From Marinobacter sp. THAF197a (lineage in GTDB: Bacteria; Pseudomonadota; Gammaproteobacteria; Pseudomonadales; Oleiphilaceae): 64,000 nucleotides of DNA. The notes beneath the pieces were generated by a model. The model ran no database searches. It saw nothing but the letters and a program-made list of their open reading frames with translations, and was not told where the DNA came from. The stretch is from NCBI RefSeq assembly GCF_009363275.1, contig NZ_CP045324.1, forward strand, positions 372,001 through 436,000, in the 5' to 3' direction. A program made the translations under genes and the position numbers. Below, in pieces: positions 34,162 to 42,727 of the stretch (position 1 is the stretch's first letter; the number at the start of each line of letters is the position of its first letter).

Positions 34162-36108
34162 ATGTTAACGATAACCGATCTCAGTTTACAACGAGGCGGC
34201 GTCTGGTTGCTAGAAAACGTCAGCCTGACGGTGCAGCCCGGCCAGAGGGTAGCGATTGTTGGCGCTAATGGTGCCGGAAAATCCAGCCTGTTCCAGCTCT
34301 TACTGGGCCATCTGGCGCCGGAGCAGGGCAGTGTGTCGTTGCCAGGGGGCTGCCGTATTGCCCACATGGCGCAGGAGGTTGAGGCCAGCCAGCGATCTGC
34401 CCGGGACTTTGTCCTGGATGGCGACTTTGAATTGCGCCGTATGGAGCGTGAGCTGGCCGATGCGGAAGCCCGGGATGATCATCACGCCATTGCCCGCCTG
34501 CACGGCGAGCTGGATGTGCACGAAGCCTGGTCTGCGCCGAGAAGAGCCGACTCGTTGCTGCGCGGGTTGGGGTTTGCCGACAGCGATGTCGGCCGGCCAG
34601 TATCGGCGTTTTCAGGGGGCTGGCGTATTCGTCTGAATCTGGCCCAGGCCCTGATGAGGCCATCGGACCTCCTGTTGCTGGATGAGCCCACCAACCACCT
34701 GGACCTGGACGCCTGTCTGTGGCTTGAGAACTGGCTTCGTCGATATCCTGGCACCCTGCTATTTATCTCCCATGATCGGGATTTCATGGATCGGGTGGCC
34801 ACACACATGGTGCACTTTGATAACAAAAAGCTGGAACTCTACACCGGCAACTACTCGGCGTTTGAAGTGCAGCGCAGCGAGCGCCTGGCCCAGCAACAAT
34901 CCAATTACGAGCGCCAGCAGGCCCGTATTGCCGAGATTCAGCGATTCATTGACCGCTTCAAGGCCAAGGCTACCAAGGCCCGCCAGGCCCAGAGCCGGGT
35001 CAAGGCCCTGGAGCGCATGGAACGAATCGCGCCAGCCCATGTGGATTCGCCCTTCAGCTTTGAATTTCCGATGGCGGACAAGGTGTCCAACCCGTTGTTG
35101 TCCATTCGCAACGGTGTGGCCGGCCATGGCCAGACGGCTATCCTGAATAATATCAACGTCACCTTATTGCCCGGCTCGCGCATTGGTTTGCTCGGCCCCA
35201 ACGGTGCGGGCAAATCAACCTTTATGGATGCCCTGCGGGGCACCGGTACCCTTCTGTCGGGTGAGCGTACCTGTGGCGAGCACCTGGCCATCGGGTATTT
35301 TGCCCAGCACCAGCTGGAAGCCCTGGATCTGGATGCCAGCCCGTTCCTGCATTTGCAGCGGTTGTCGCCCCGTGCGTCCGAGCAATCGGTGCGGAACTTT
35401 CTGGGCGGCTTTGATTTCCATGGCGATGAGGCCCTGAGCCCAATTCGCTCGTTCTCCGGGGGTGAGAAAGCCCGGGTCGCCCTGGCGGTGATCGCCTGGC
35501 AGAAACCCAACCTGCTGTTGCTGGATGAGCCCACCAACCACCTGGACCTGGAGATGCGCCAGGCCCTGACCATGGCACTGCAGAATTTTGATGGTGCCAT
35601 TGTGGTGGTGTCCCATGATCGGCACCTGTTACGCAATACCGTAGACGAGTTCTGGCTGGTGTCGGATGGCACAGTCCAGGAATACGACGGCGACCTGGAA
35701 GACTATGAACGCTGGCTGGCAGACCGCAGGAAGGATGAGGACGAGCCCCCCAAACGCCAGGTAGCTGAAGATTCAGAGGCTGAAAAGAAGGCGGGCAGTG
35801 CCCAGGCGTTGACGGCCGAAGAGCGCAAGGCCAGAAAACGCCAGGAGGCGGAACTTCGCCAGAAGCTGAGCCCGTGGCGGAAAAAACAGGTATCTCTGGA
35901 AGCTCGGATGGATCAGCTGCAGCAGCAATTGGCAGGCGTGGAAGCTTCTCTGGGCGACCCTGCGGTGTACGAAGACAGCGGGAAAGTACGCCTGAAGGCG
36001 CTGCTGGCGGAGCAGACCGAACTCAAACGGGCCCTGGAGGAGACCGAGGCCGAGTGGCTGGAGGTCAGTGAAACGGTGGAAAACTTGGAAGCCGAACTGG
36101 CCGGCTAG
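34162..36108 (+). CDS. yheS: ABC-F ATPase (YheS-like)
   Basis: The 648-aa soluble protein has two ABC ATPase domains. The first has Walker A GANGAGKSS (34-42), signature FSGGWRIRLNLAQAL and Walker B LLLDEPTNHLD; the second has GPNGAGKST, SFSGGEKARVALAV and LLLDEPTNHLD. A charged linker of about 80 residues joins them, and a coiled-coil tail extends from ~540 to the end. ABC-F proteins act on ribosomes during translation rather than as transporters; the YheS branch is associated with ribosome stalling relief. The divergent TIGR02444 gene is a typical neighbour. Confidence 0.93.
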   Translation: MLTITDLSLQRGGVWLLENVSLTVQPGQRVAIVGANGAGKSSLFQLLLGHLAPEQGSVSLPGGCRIAHMAQEVEASQRSARDFVLDGDFELRRMERELADAEARDDHHAIARLHGELDVHEAWSAPRRADSLLRGLGFADSDVGRPVSAFSGGWRIRLNLAQALMRPSDLLLLDEPTNHLDLDACLWLENWLRRYPGTLLFISHDRDFMDRVATHMVHFDNKKLELYTGNYSAFEVQRSERLAQQQSNYERQQARIAEIQRFIDRFKAKATKARQAQSRVKALERMERIAPAHVDSPFSFEFPMADKVSNPLLSIRNGVAGHGQTAILNNINVTLLPGSRIGLLGPNGAGKSTFMDALRGTGTLLSGERTCGEHLAIGYFAQHQLEALDLDASPFLHLQRLSPRASEQSVRNFLGGFDFHGDEALSPIRSFSGGEKARVALAVIAWQKPNLLLLDEPTNHLDLEMRQALTMALQNFDGAIVVVSHDRHLLRNTVDEFWLVSDGTVQEYDGDLEDYERWLADRRKDEDEPPKRQVAEDSEAEKKAGSAQALTAEERKARKRQEAELRQKLSPWRKKQVSLEARMDQLQQQLAGVEASLGDPAVYEDSGKVRLKALLAEQTELKRALEETEAEWLEVSETVENLEAELAG

Positions 36109-36121
36109 TGCCCCGTCTGGT

Positions 36122-37648
36122 TTACCGGGTGCCGATTTCCAGGGTGAAATCCTGTTTGGACAGGTAATCCCGCTCGTTCTCCAGGTCTGCCAGGGTCAGT
36201 GGCCGGTTATCCAGCCAGCCTTCCGGAAACTCCACCACCAGCTTGTTTTCATGGCCATGGAGGACGAATTCGGGAGGCTGCTCCAGATTCCTGGGGTGTT
36301 GAATCAATACGGCCAGCCGCAGCAAAACGCACAGGTACCGCAGGCGCGGTTTGTCTTCCGGCTCTATGCCCTCGAACACCGTGGCGGAGAATTTCCGTCG
36401 ATGGCCACGCACCAGGGTGGCCAGATCTTTCTGGAACTGCTGGGTAAAACCGGGCAAGTCGGAATAACGCAGCAGATATGCGCCGTGTTTGTGGTACTGG
36501 CTGTGGGAGATGGTCAGGCCAATCTCGTGCAGCCGGCAGGCCCAGCGCAGTACATCCTCGTCTGCTGACGTATGCAGGCCCCATTGGTCGGCCACTTGCT
36601 GCCAGGCAGCGATAGCCGTTTGCTCAACGGCAGCGCCGTGAGCCTGGTCGACGTGGTAGCGCTCCTGCAGCGCGGCAATGGTGCGTTCCCGCACATCCTC
36701 GTGCTGGATACGGCCAACGATATCGTACAGCAGCCCCTCCCGGAGAGCCCCATCTGCGAAGGTCATCGCCTGAATATCCAGTGATCGGAATGCCGCCAGC
36801 AGGATGGCAAATCCGGCCGGGAAAATGCTTTGCCGATCCTGACGAACGCCCAGGTCTGCCAGTTTTTCAACCTTGCCCATGTCGACAAGCCGTTTACGCA
36901 GCTCTTCCATTGCGTCACGGGTGAGGGTGCCATCGGTGATCTTCAGATTGGCCAGCACACTGCAGATCGCCTTGATGGATCCTGAGGAACCGACGGCACT
37001 TTGCCAGCCAACCGAGCGGTAGTGCTGGCGGATGTTCAGGAGCTCCTGTTCGGCGTGAGTGATCGCTTTGTCCATCTGCCGCCGGGTAATTTTTCCGTCC
37101 GGGAAATAGCGATTGCGAAACGACACACAGCCCATATGCAGGCTTTCCAGCTCCTGGGGCTCAAATCGCTGGCCGATGATGAACTCGGTGCTGCCGCCGC
37201 CAATATCGATGACCAGTCGCCTGCCTTCGTCATCGGCCAGAGTGTGGGAAACGCCAAGGTAGATCAGACGGGCTTCTTCCCGTCCCGCGATGATCTCAAC
37301 CGGGTAACCGAGGACCTCTTCTGCCCGGGCAATGAACTCGGGGGCGTTGCGGGCCACTCTCAAAGCGTTGGTACCGACAATCTGAACGCCCTCGGCAGGC
37401 ATGCCCTGCAGGCGCTGGGCAAACCGGCTGAGACATTCCAGGGCCCTTTGCTGGGCTTCTTCCGTCAGCCGGTTATAGGGGTCAAGCCCCGCGCCCAGCT
37501 GGACCTTTTCGCCCATCTTTTCGACGGTACGAATTTCACCATGGACCAGGCGGGCCACGACCATATGAAAACTGTTGGAGCCCATATCAATGGCTGCCAG
37601 CATATCCGGGGAGGGTGCGGTGTTCTCGGCGGGGGATGCGGCCGTCAC
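36122..37648 (-). CDS. ppx: Exopolyphosphatase (Ppx/GppA family)
   Basis: The protein of about 508 aa belongs to the ASKHA fold: MLAAIDMGSNSFHMVVARL, then EEARLIYLGVSHTL and VIDIGGGSTEFIIG, followed by the C-terminal HD-like domain (RLHEIGLTISHSQYHKHGAYLL). It hydrolyses inorganic polyphosphate, or pppGpp in GppA-like members; residue pattern and neighbourhood with trxA and rho favour Ppx. The start is GTG at 37648, giving a 15-residue lead before MLAAIDMGSN; ATG at 37603 is an alternative. It is divergent from trxA, and its stop lies 14 bases from the convergent ABC-F gene. Confidence 0.93.
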   Translation of the reverse strand: MTAASPAENTAPSPDMLAAIDMGSNSFHMVVARLVHGEIRTVEKMGEKVQLGAGLDPYNRLTEEAQQRALECLSRFAQRLQGMPAEGVQIVGTNALRVARNAPEFIARAEEVLGYPVEIIAGREEARLIYLGVSHTLADDEGRRLVIDIGGGSTEFIIGQRFEPQELESLHMGCVSFRNRYFPDGKITRRQMDKAITHAEQELLNIRQHYRSVGWQSAVGSSGSIKAICSVLANLKITDGTLTRDAMEELRKRLVDMGKVEKLADLGVRQDRQSIFPAGFAILLAAFRSLDIQAMTFADGALREGLLYDIVGRIQHEDVRERTIAALQERYHVDQAHGAAVEQTAIAAWQQVADQWGLHTSADEDVLRWACRLHEIGLTISHSQYHKHGAYLLRYSDLPGFTQQFQKDLATLVRGHRRKFSATVFEGIEPEDKPRLRYLCVLLRLAVLIQHPRNLEQPPEFVLHGHENKLVVEFPEGWLDNRPLTLADLENERDYLSKQDFTLEIGTR

Positions 37649-37933
37649 GTGGGTTGGCGTCCTGTATGGTGTGAACTTGTCGATACAATGGCCGTACTAT
37701 AAAAGAAAGCGCGGTGCGCTGTCAGTAACGGTCTGCGGTGAATACGGATGCGGATCGTCGCCGACGGAAACAGATCTCGCTTCACATTGAGGTCGGCAAT
37801 CGCGTAAAGTATTCGTCTAACGAAATCCGGGCAGGCGACATTCCGATGACGGTTTGTACAGCCTGCTACAGTCAACAGCGACTCCGACGCGGCTGCGTTA
37901 CAGGCCCCGGAGCGCCTGAATCAGGAAAAGGTA

Positions 37934-38260
37934 ATGAGCGGAAATATCGTTAATGTCACCGACGCTTCTTTCGAACAGGACGTACTGAAGTCCGACGTCC
38001 CGGTACTGGTCGACTACTGGGCTGAGTGGTGCGGCCCGTGCAAGATGATTGCCCCGGTTCTGGAAGAAATCGCCGACGAATACGACGGCAAGCTCAAGGT
38101 CTGCAAGCTCAACATCGACGAAAACGAACAGACCCCGCCCAAGTTCAACATCCGTGGTATCCCGACCCTCATGCTGTTCAAGAACGGCAACGTGGACGCC
38201 ACCAAAGTTGGCGCTTTGTCCAAGTCACAGCTCGCCGCCTTCCTCGACAGCAACCTCTGA
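37934..38260 (+). CDS. trxA: Thioredoxin 1
   Basis: The 108-aa protein has active site WCGPCKM at residues 31-37, preceded by VLVDYWAEW and followed by the cis-proline region IRGIPTLMLFKNG, exactly as in E. coli TrxA. It reduces disulfides in the cytosol. GAAAAGGTA supplies a ribosome-binding site. The 285-base divergent region shared with ppx holds possible promoter pieces (TATAAA near 37697; TTGAGG-17-TATTCG near 37788) but none is strong. A terminator follows, and rho lies further along, as in the usual trxA-rho neighbourhood. Confidence 0.97.
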   Translation: MSGNIVNVTDASFEQDVLKSDVPVLVDYWAEWCGPCKMIAPVLEEIADEYDGKLKVCKLNIDENEQTPPKFNIRGIPTLMLFKNGNVDATKVGALSKSQLAAFLDSNL

Positions 38261-38273
38261 TCCGCTGTTGAAG

Positions 38274-38312
38274 AAAAACCGCCCCTGAACATGGTTCACG
38301 GGCGGTTTTTTT
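38274..38312 (+). terminator. Bidirectional terminator after trxA and moaE
   Basis: The stem AAAAACCGCCC/GGGCGGTTTTT continues inward with TGAAC/GTTCA around ATG and is followed by a T run on the plus strand and an A run on the left. It serves trxA and the convergent moa operon. Confidence 0.93.
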
Positions 38313-38355
38313 GTGCCTCAATCACCCTCGCTGGCCGCCAGTCGAAAAGTGAGCT

Positions 38356-38802
38356 TTATTCCCAGGCCTTGGAACGGTCCAGGTCCGAGTCTTTTTGCTC
38401 TACCCAGTGTTCGGTGTCTCCGGTGATTTCCTTTTTCCAGAACGGGGCTGACGTTTTCAGGGCGTCCATGATGAATTCGCAGGCTGCAAATGCATCCCCC
38501 CGGTGAGCACTGCAAACGCCGACAAACACGATCTGATCCGACAGCGCCAGCCGCCCGACCCGATGAATCACCCTCGCCTTGCGGACATCCCAGCGCTGGG
38601 AGGCGGAGTCAATCAATCCCTGAATCACCTGTTCCGTCATGCCGGGATAATGCTCCAGGAATAACCCGGTCACCCCGGACAGGTCCCCGGAGTCCCGCAC
38701 CAGCCCGGAAAAGGTCGCCACCGCACCAGTGCCGGAACCGGAGGCGCGCAGCGCCTCGTATTCTGCGCCGACATCGAAATCTTCCGTCTGGATAGAAATC
38801 AT
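38356..38802 (-). CDS. moaE: Molybdopterin synthase catalytic subunit MoaE
   Basis: The 148-aa cytosolic enzyme starts ISIQTEDFDVGAEYEALR and contains GAVATFSGLVRD, LEHYPGMTEQ, VIHRVGRLALSD, VGVCSAHRGDAF and FWKKE, all MoaE landmarks, including the catalytic lysines of the KKE segment. MoaE dimerises with two MoaD subunits and inserts dithiolene sulfur into precursor Z to make molybdopterin. It is the last gene of a minus-strand moaB-moeA-moaD-moaE operon and lies one base after moaD. Confidence 0.97.
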   Translation of the reverse strand: MISIQTEDFDVGAEYEALRASGSGTGAVATFSGLVRDSGDLSGVTGLFLEHYPGMTEQVIQGLIDSASQRWDVRKARVIHRVGRLALSDQIVFVGVCSAHRGDAFAACEFIMDALKTSAPFWKKEITGDTEHWVEQKDSDLDRSKAWE

Positions 38803-38803
38803 T

Positions 38804-39064
38804 TCAACCTCCGGTCACCGGTGGAAAGAAGGCCACTTCATCGCCCGGCGTGACCGGCGTTGACGGCTTGGCCATGGCCTGGTTGACCGCCACCATGACC
38901 GGCTGGTCACCCTGCAGTTGAGCCCAGGGGCCGCCCCGGGCGGCCAGTTGTGACAACAAACCCTCAACGGTTTGGCCCGGAGTTGCCGGCAACTCAAGGC
39001 TCTCGGTATCAAGCTCCTCCCGAAGCCGTGCGAAAAAGCGAACAGTCAGGTTCTGGTCAGTCAT
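38804..39064 (-). CDS. moaD: Molybdopterin synthase sulfur-carrier subunit MoaD
   Basis: The 86-aa ubiquitin-like protein ends in the required FFPPVTGG, whose terminal Gly becomes the thiocarboxylate that donates sulfur. The N-terminus TVRFFARLREEL is typical. It is activated by MoeB and works with MoaE, encoded directly downstream. It sits 2 bases after moeA, inside a compact operon. Confidence 0.96.
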   Translation of the reverse strand: MTDQNLTVRFFARLREELDTESLELPATPGQTVEGLLSQLAARGGPWAQLQGDQPVMVAVNQAMAKPSTPVTPGDEVAFFPPVTGG

Positions 39065-39066
39065 GA

Positions 39067-40281
39067 TCAGCTCATCAGTTCAGGGTAAGAGTAATACATC
39101 ACCGGGTCACCGATATTGATGGTGCTGTTTTCCGGCACCACCGCCAGGCCGGAGCTCCAGCAAGCGGCACTCAGCACGCCGGAGCTCTGGTTCGGGGCAG
39201 CCGACACGGAAGCGGTGGCCCCGTTGCCTGTCTTGCGGGCGCGCACAAACTCCCGTCGGATGGACGGTGAATGGGTGGTGAAGTCTGCGGGCAGGCACTC
39301 CCCGATCGGCAGCGCGTCGGGTCGCCCCTGGCGTTTGCGAACGTAGGGCATCACGATGACCATAAAGGAAATCAGCACAGAGGCCGGGTTGCCGGGCAGC
39401 CCAAGCACCGGCGTGTCGTCAATGCTGCCGAACGCCAATGGTTTGCCAGGCTTGATGGCCATCCGCCACAAAGACAGCCGGCCGGACTCCTCGAGCACCG
39501 CGCGCACGTGGTCTTCTTCACCCACCGACACGCCGCCACTGGTGATGATCAGGTCGGCTTTTCTCGCCGCCTCTTGCAGTGCCTGGCGGGTGCCGTCGCG
39601 AGTGTCCCGAACGGTCTCGCAGAGAATAGCCTCACAGCCTGCCTGCGCCAGCATCCCGAGCAGGGTATAGCGATTGCTGTTGTAAATCTGGCCGGGGGCA
39701 AGTGGCTCGCCGGGTTGCACCAGTTCGTCACCGGTACTCAGGATGGCCACCCGCAACCGGTCCAGTACTGGCACCTGTGCGATGCCCATCGAGGCCAGTA
39801 AGCCCATTTCCTGGGGGCGAATAAGGGTGCCCCGGGGCAATGCCAGCTCCCCTTGGGTCAGATCCTGGCCGCGACGACGGATGTTCTGCCCGGCGTTGAC
39901 TTCGGACACGATGAGGATGTTGTCATCGGTACGTTCCACCCGCTCCTGCATCACCACCGCATTCGCGCCCTCCGGAATCTCCGAACCGGTGAAGATTCGC
40001 ACCGCGGTACCGGGCGCCAGTGGTTTGGGGGCCGTGCCCGCTGGCACCCGGTCAGAGACCGCCAGTGCCCGCCCGGGGGCGACGTCTGAGTGGTGCACCG
40101 CATAGCCATCCACGGCGCTGTTGTCAGCTGGGGGAACGTCCGCTGGCACATACTGGTTTTCGGCCAGGACCCGCCCCAAACACTCGCTGAGCGGCACCGC
40201 CTGGGATTGCGTCACAGCGGTGGCGCGACTCAATATGTAGTTGAGAGCGTCGTCAACAGAGATCAGGTCAGAACCTGCCAT
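39067..40281 (-). CDS. moeA: Molybdopterin molybdenumtransferase MoeA
   Basis: The 404-aa protein has the MoeA order of domains: SVDDALNYIL start, PADNSAVDGYAV active segment, ATP/molybdopterin domain with STGDELV and TSGGVSVGEEDH, then GLPGNPASVL and a C-terminal barrel (IRREFVRAR). MoeA uses the adenylylated intermediate made by MogA/MoaB and inserts molybdate. It follows moaB by 12 bases and precedes moaD by 2. No ModE-type or Moco riboswitch element is recognised ahead of the operon. Confidence 0.96.
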   Translation of the reverse strand: MAGSDLISVDDALNYILSRATAVTQSQAVPLSECLGRVLAENQYVPADVPPADNSAVDGYAVHHSDVAPGRALAVSDRVPAGTAPKPLAPGTAVRIFTGSEIPEGANAVVMQERVERTDDNILIVSEVNAGQNIRRRGQDLTQGELALPRGTLIRPQEMGLLASMGIAQVPVLDRLRVAILSTGDELVQPGEPLAPGQIYNSNRYTLLGMLAQAGCEAILCETVRDTRDGTRQALQEAARKADLIITSGGVSVGEEDHVRAVLEESGRLSLWRMAIKPGKPLAFGSIDDTPVLGLPGNPASVLISFMVIVMPYVRKRQGRPDALPIGECLPADFTTHSPSIRREFVRARKTGNGATASVSAAPNQSSGVLSAACWSSGLAVVPENSTINIGDPVMYYSYPELMS

Positions 40282-40293
40282 GGTACCTCCCGG

Positions 40294-40866
40294 TTATTTT
40301 TCTGCGCGGTTGCCAATGACTTCCTGAAGCCGGCTGAAAGCACGCTCTGGCTTGCGCATGACCAGTCCGGAATAGTTGCAGGGGCCGTGCCGGCTGTCCA
40401 GCTGGTCTTTCAGAATGCCTTCCCAGCCAGTCCTGCAGGCACCGGTTGAACCCGGCAGGCAGAAAATGACGGTATTGTTGGCCATGCCACCGAATGACCG
40501 GGACTGAATCGTGGAAGAACGGATTTCCAGCGCCGATAACCGGCGAAATTCCTCGCCGAAACCCTCAATGACCTTGTCCAGCAGGGGTTTGACCGCTTCC
40601 GGTGTGCTGTCTCGTTCGTGAAAGCCGGTGCCGCCGGTGATGATGACCGCCTGAACGTCCTGGTCCGCAACCCATTGTGAAATAATGGCGCGTATCAGGT
40701 AAATGTCGTCCGGAAGAATCCGGCGAGACACCAGTCGGTGGCCGGCCTCAATCACGCTGTCCTCGAGGAACTGCCCGGAAGTGTCCTGCTCGAAACCCCG
40801 TGTGTCAGATACCGTCAAAATAGCAATATTCAGAGGTTTGAGTTCATTGGTAAGCTCAGTGCTCAT
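40294..40866 (-). CDS. moaB: Molybdenum cofactor biosynthesis protein MoaB
   Basis: The 190-aa cytosolic protein belongs to the MogA/MoaB family: LNIAILTVSDTRGFEQDTSG, VIITGGTGFHERDSTPEA and VIFCLPGSTGACRTGWEGIL. It binds molybdopterin and is proposed to adenylylate it before MoeA acts. ATG at 40866 is chosen because it begins MSTELTNELKPLNIA, with GGAG upstream; an ORF extension to 41082 encodes low-complexity text unlike the family. It is the first gene of the moaB-moeA-moaD-moaE operon, divergent from rho. Confidence 0.92.
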   Translation of the reverse strand: MSTELTNELKPLNIAILTVSDTRGFEQDTSGQFLEDSVIEAGHRLVSRRILPDDIYLIRAIISQWVADQDVQAVIITGGTGFHERDSTPEAVKPLLDKVIEGFGEEFRRLSALEIRSSTIQSRSFGGMANNTVIFCLPGSTGACRTGWEGILKDQLDSRHGPCNYSGLVMRKPERAFSRLQEVIGNRAEK

Positions 40867-41022
40867 GGCTTGGCTCCGCTCAACTGCATTCGAGATGCGT
40901 TCATCAGTAATAGTAGTATCAGTATCCGTATACGGGCCGCAGATGGGAAGGGAGTAACCCATCAGAGGGAGGTGTGCCGGTGGCGGAAGATCATGAAACT
41001 GACTTAATTTTGGGCAGAGGTC

Positions 41023-41052
41023 TTGACAGACGCCTTCAAGGTGGTCGATTAT
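41023..41052 (+). promoter_or_regulatory. Candidate sigma-70 promoter of rho
   Basis: A perfect TTGACA (41023-41028) and GATTAT (41047-41052, four of six) are separated by 18 bases. Transcription would start near 41060, leaving a leader of about 170 bases before the rho start. The rest of the 367-base gap between moaB and rho holds no gene that I can support. Confidence 0.55.
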
Positions 41053-41059
41053 GCGGCTT

Positions 41060-41233
41060 GCCCGGCGAACGGTTGTTCCCACTCTCTGGCTTCAGCAAAC
41101 AAATCCGGCTTCCATCTGCACCGGTTGCTCCATCTAGCCAGCACCATGTTTCAGCTTTTTTGATCAATGCGTTCAGGGGCACCCCTGTCATTCCAACAGT
41201 CGTTTACTTCCATTCCTGACAATCCTACAAATT
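41060..41233 (+). promoter_or_regulatory. Long C-rich, G-poor rho leader
   Basis: The leader is visibly rich in C and poor in G: the last 44 bases (41190-41233) contain 13 C and 3 G. C-rich, unstructured RNA is what Rho loads on (rut sites), and E. coli rho is known to be autoregulated by Rho-dependent termination in its leader. The layout suggests the same here. No clear Shine-Dalgarno sequence precedes the rho ATG. Confidence 0.5.
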
Positions 41234-42496
41234 ATGAATCTTACTGAACTCAAGCAGAAATCTGTGCCCGAATTGCTCGATATCGCGCAAGAAATGGGCC
41301 TGGACAACCTGGCTCGCTCGCGCAAACAGGATGTTATCTTCACCATCCTGAAGAAACACGCCAAGAGCGGCGAAGACATCTACGGCGACGGCGTACTGGA
41401 AATTCTGCAGGACGGTTTCGGCTTCCTCCGCTCCGGCGACGCCTCCTACCTGGCTGGCCCGGACGATATCTATGTTTCACCCAGCCAGATTCGCCGTTTC
41501 AACCTGCGTACCGGCGATACCGTCTCTGGTAAAATCCGTCCTCCCAAGGATGGTGAGCGTTACTTCGCGCTGCTGAAAGTTAACGAGATTAACTTCGACA
41601 AGCCGGACAACGCCCGCAACAAGATTCTGTTTGAAAACCTGACCCCGTTGTTCCCCCAGGAGCGATTGACCCTGGAAGTGGGCAACGGCAGTACCGAAGA
41701 CCTCTCGTCTCGGGTACTCGACCTGGTAGCCCCGATCGGTAAAGGCCAGCGTGGCCTGATCGTGTCCCCGCCCAAGGCCGGTAAAACGCTGCTGATGCAG
41801 GGCATCGCCCAGTCCATCGCCCGCAACAACCCGGAATGTCACCTGATGGTGCTGCTGATTGACGAGCGCCCGGAAGAAGTGACTGAAATGCAGCGCACCG
41901 TGCGCGGCGAGGTTGTAGCCTCCACCTTCGATGAGCCGCCGGCCCGTCACGTGCAGGTAGCGGAAATGGTGATCGAAAAGGCCAAGCGCCTGGTCGAGCA
42001 CAAGAAGGATGTCATCATCCTGCTGGACTCCATCACCCGCCTGGCCCGTGCCTACAACACGGTGATTCCGTCTTCCGGCAAGGTGCTCACCGGTGGTGTT
42101 GACGCCCATGCCCTGGAAAAGCCCAAACGCTTCTTCGGTGCGGCCCGGAATGTGGAAGAGGGCGGCAGCCTGACCATCCTGGCGACCGCGCTGGTGGATA
42201 CCGGTTCCAAGATGGACGAGGTTATCTACGAGGAGTTCAAGGGCACCGGTAACATGGAAGTGCACCTGGACCGCAAGATTGCCGAGAAGCGTGTCTACCC
42301 GGCCATCAACATCCGTCGTTCTGGCACCCGCCGTGAAGACCTGCTGATGAGCGAAGCAGACATCCAGCGGGTGTGGATTCTGCGCAAGCTGCTGCACTCC
42401 ATGGACGACGATACCGGTGCACTGGAGTTCCTGCTGGACAAGCTGCGTGACACCAAGACCAACGACGAGTTCTTCCAGTCCATGAAGCGTCGTTGA
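41234..42496 (+). CDS. rho: Transcription termination factor Rho
   Basis: The 420-aa hexameric helicase starts MNLTELKQKSVPELLDIAQE (Rho N-domain). A cold-shock-like RNA-binding domain contains GFGFLRSGDASYL and DDIYVSPSQIRRFNL. The P-loop is PPKAGKT, with the Q-loop region GTGNMEVHLDRK and the arginine-finger block RSGTRREDLL. Rho terminates transcription of untranslated C-rich RNA. Its long leader supports autoregulation. A copy of the palindromic repeat follows the gene. Confidence 0.98.
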   Translation: MNLTELKQKSVPELLDIAQEMGLDNLARSRKQDVIFTILKKHAKSGEDIYGDGVLEILQDGFGFLRSGDASYLAGPDDIYVSPSQIRRFNLRTGDTVSGKIRPPKDGERYFALLKVNEINFDKPDNARNKILFENLTPLFPQERLTLEVGNGSTEDLSSRVLDLVAPIGKGQRGLIVSPPKAGKTLLMQGIAQSIARNNPECHLMVLLIDERPEEVTEMQRTVRGEVVASTFDEPPARHVQVAEMVIEKAKRLVEHKKDVIILLDSITRLARAYNTVIPSSGKVLTGGVDAHALEKPKRFFGAARNVEEGGSLTILATALVDTGSKMDEVIYEEFKGTGNMEVHLDRKIAEKRVYPAINIRRSGTRREDLLMSEADIQRVWILRKLLHSMDDDTGALEFLLDKLRDTKTNDEFFQSMKRR

Positions 42497-42552
42497 TGCC
42501 GGTTCCCCTGCTCGTTTGAACATGGGGGAGCGTTACACTCCCGAAGTTCGAA

Positions 42553-42630
42553 GAACGAGGCCGGGAGGAGGTGCCAAAACAATCAGGGAAACCACGTTTT
42601 CCGTTTTGGCACCTCCTCCCGGCCTCGTTC
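42553..42630. repeat. Palindromic repeat, copy B (conserved core, locus-specific arms)
   Basis: A perfect 28-base inverted repeat (42553-42580 with 42603-42630) surrounds a 22-base centre. The inner 36 bases (42574-42609) match copy A at 33 of 36 positions, but the outer 21 bases of each arm are unrelated to those of copy A. It lies in the 231-base gap between rho and ubiD. A short reading frame across it (42516-42731) has a palindromic translation and is not considered a gene. Confidence 0.88.
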
Positions 42631-42727
42631 CAACTCCAGAACTACGCGTGCTCAAGGACATACCACCAAAGAGCAGTCCGGATCGGCCCCAACTCCGTAG
42701 TACCGTAGATCAGAAACGGAGCACACC

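Noticed and set aside
37649..37933. Small frames in the ppx-trxA gap
   Set aside because: None has a ribosome-binding site or recognisable protein; the gap is better read as divergent promoters.
40974..41219. Reading frame in the rho leader
   Set aside because: No ribosome-binding site, no similarity to any known leader peptide, and it overlaps the candidate rho promoter.
41477..42523. 348-codon frame opposite rho
   Set aside because: Shadow of the highly biased rho codons; no start signal and no recognisable protein.
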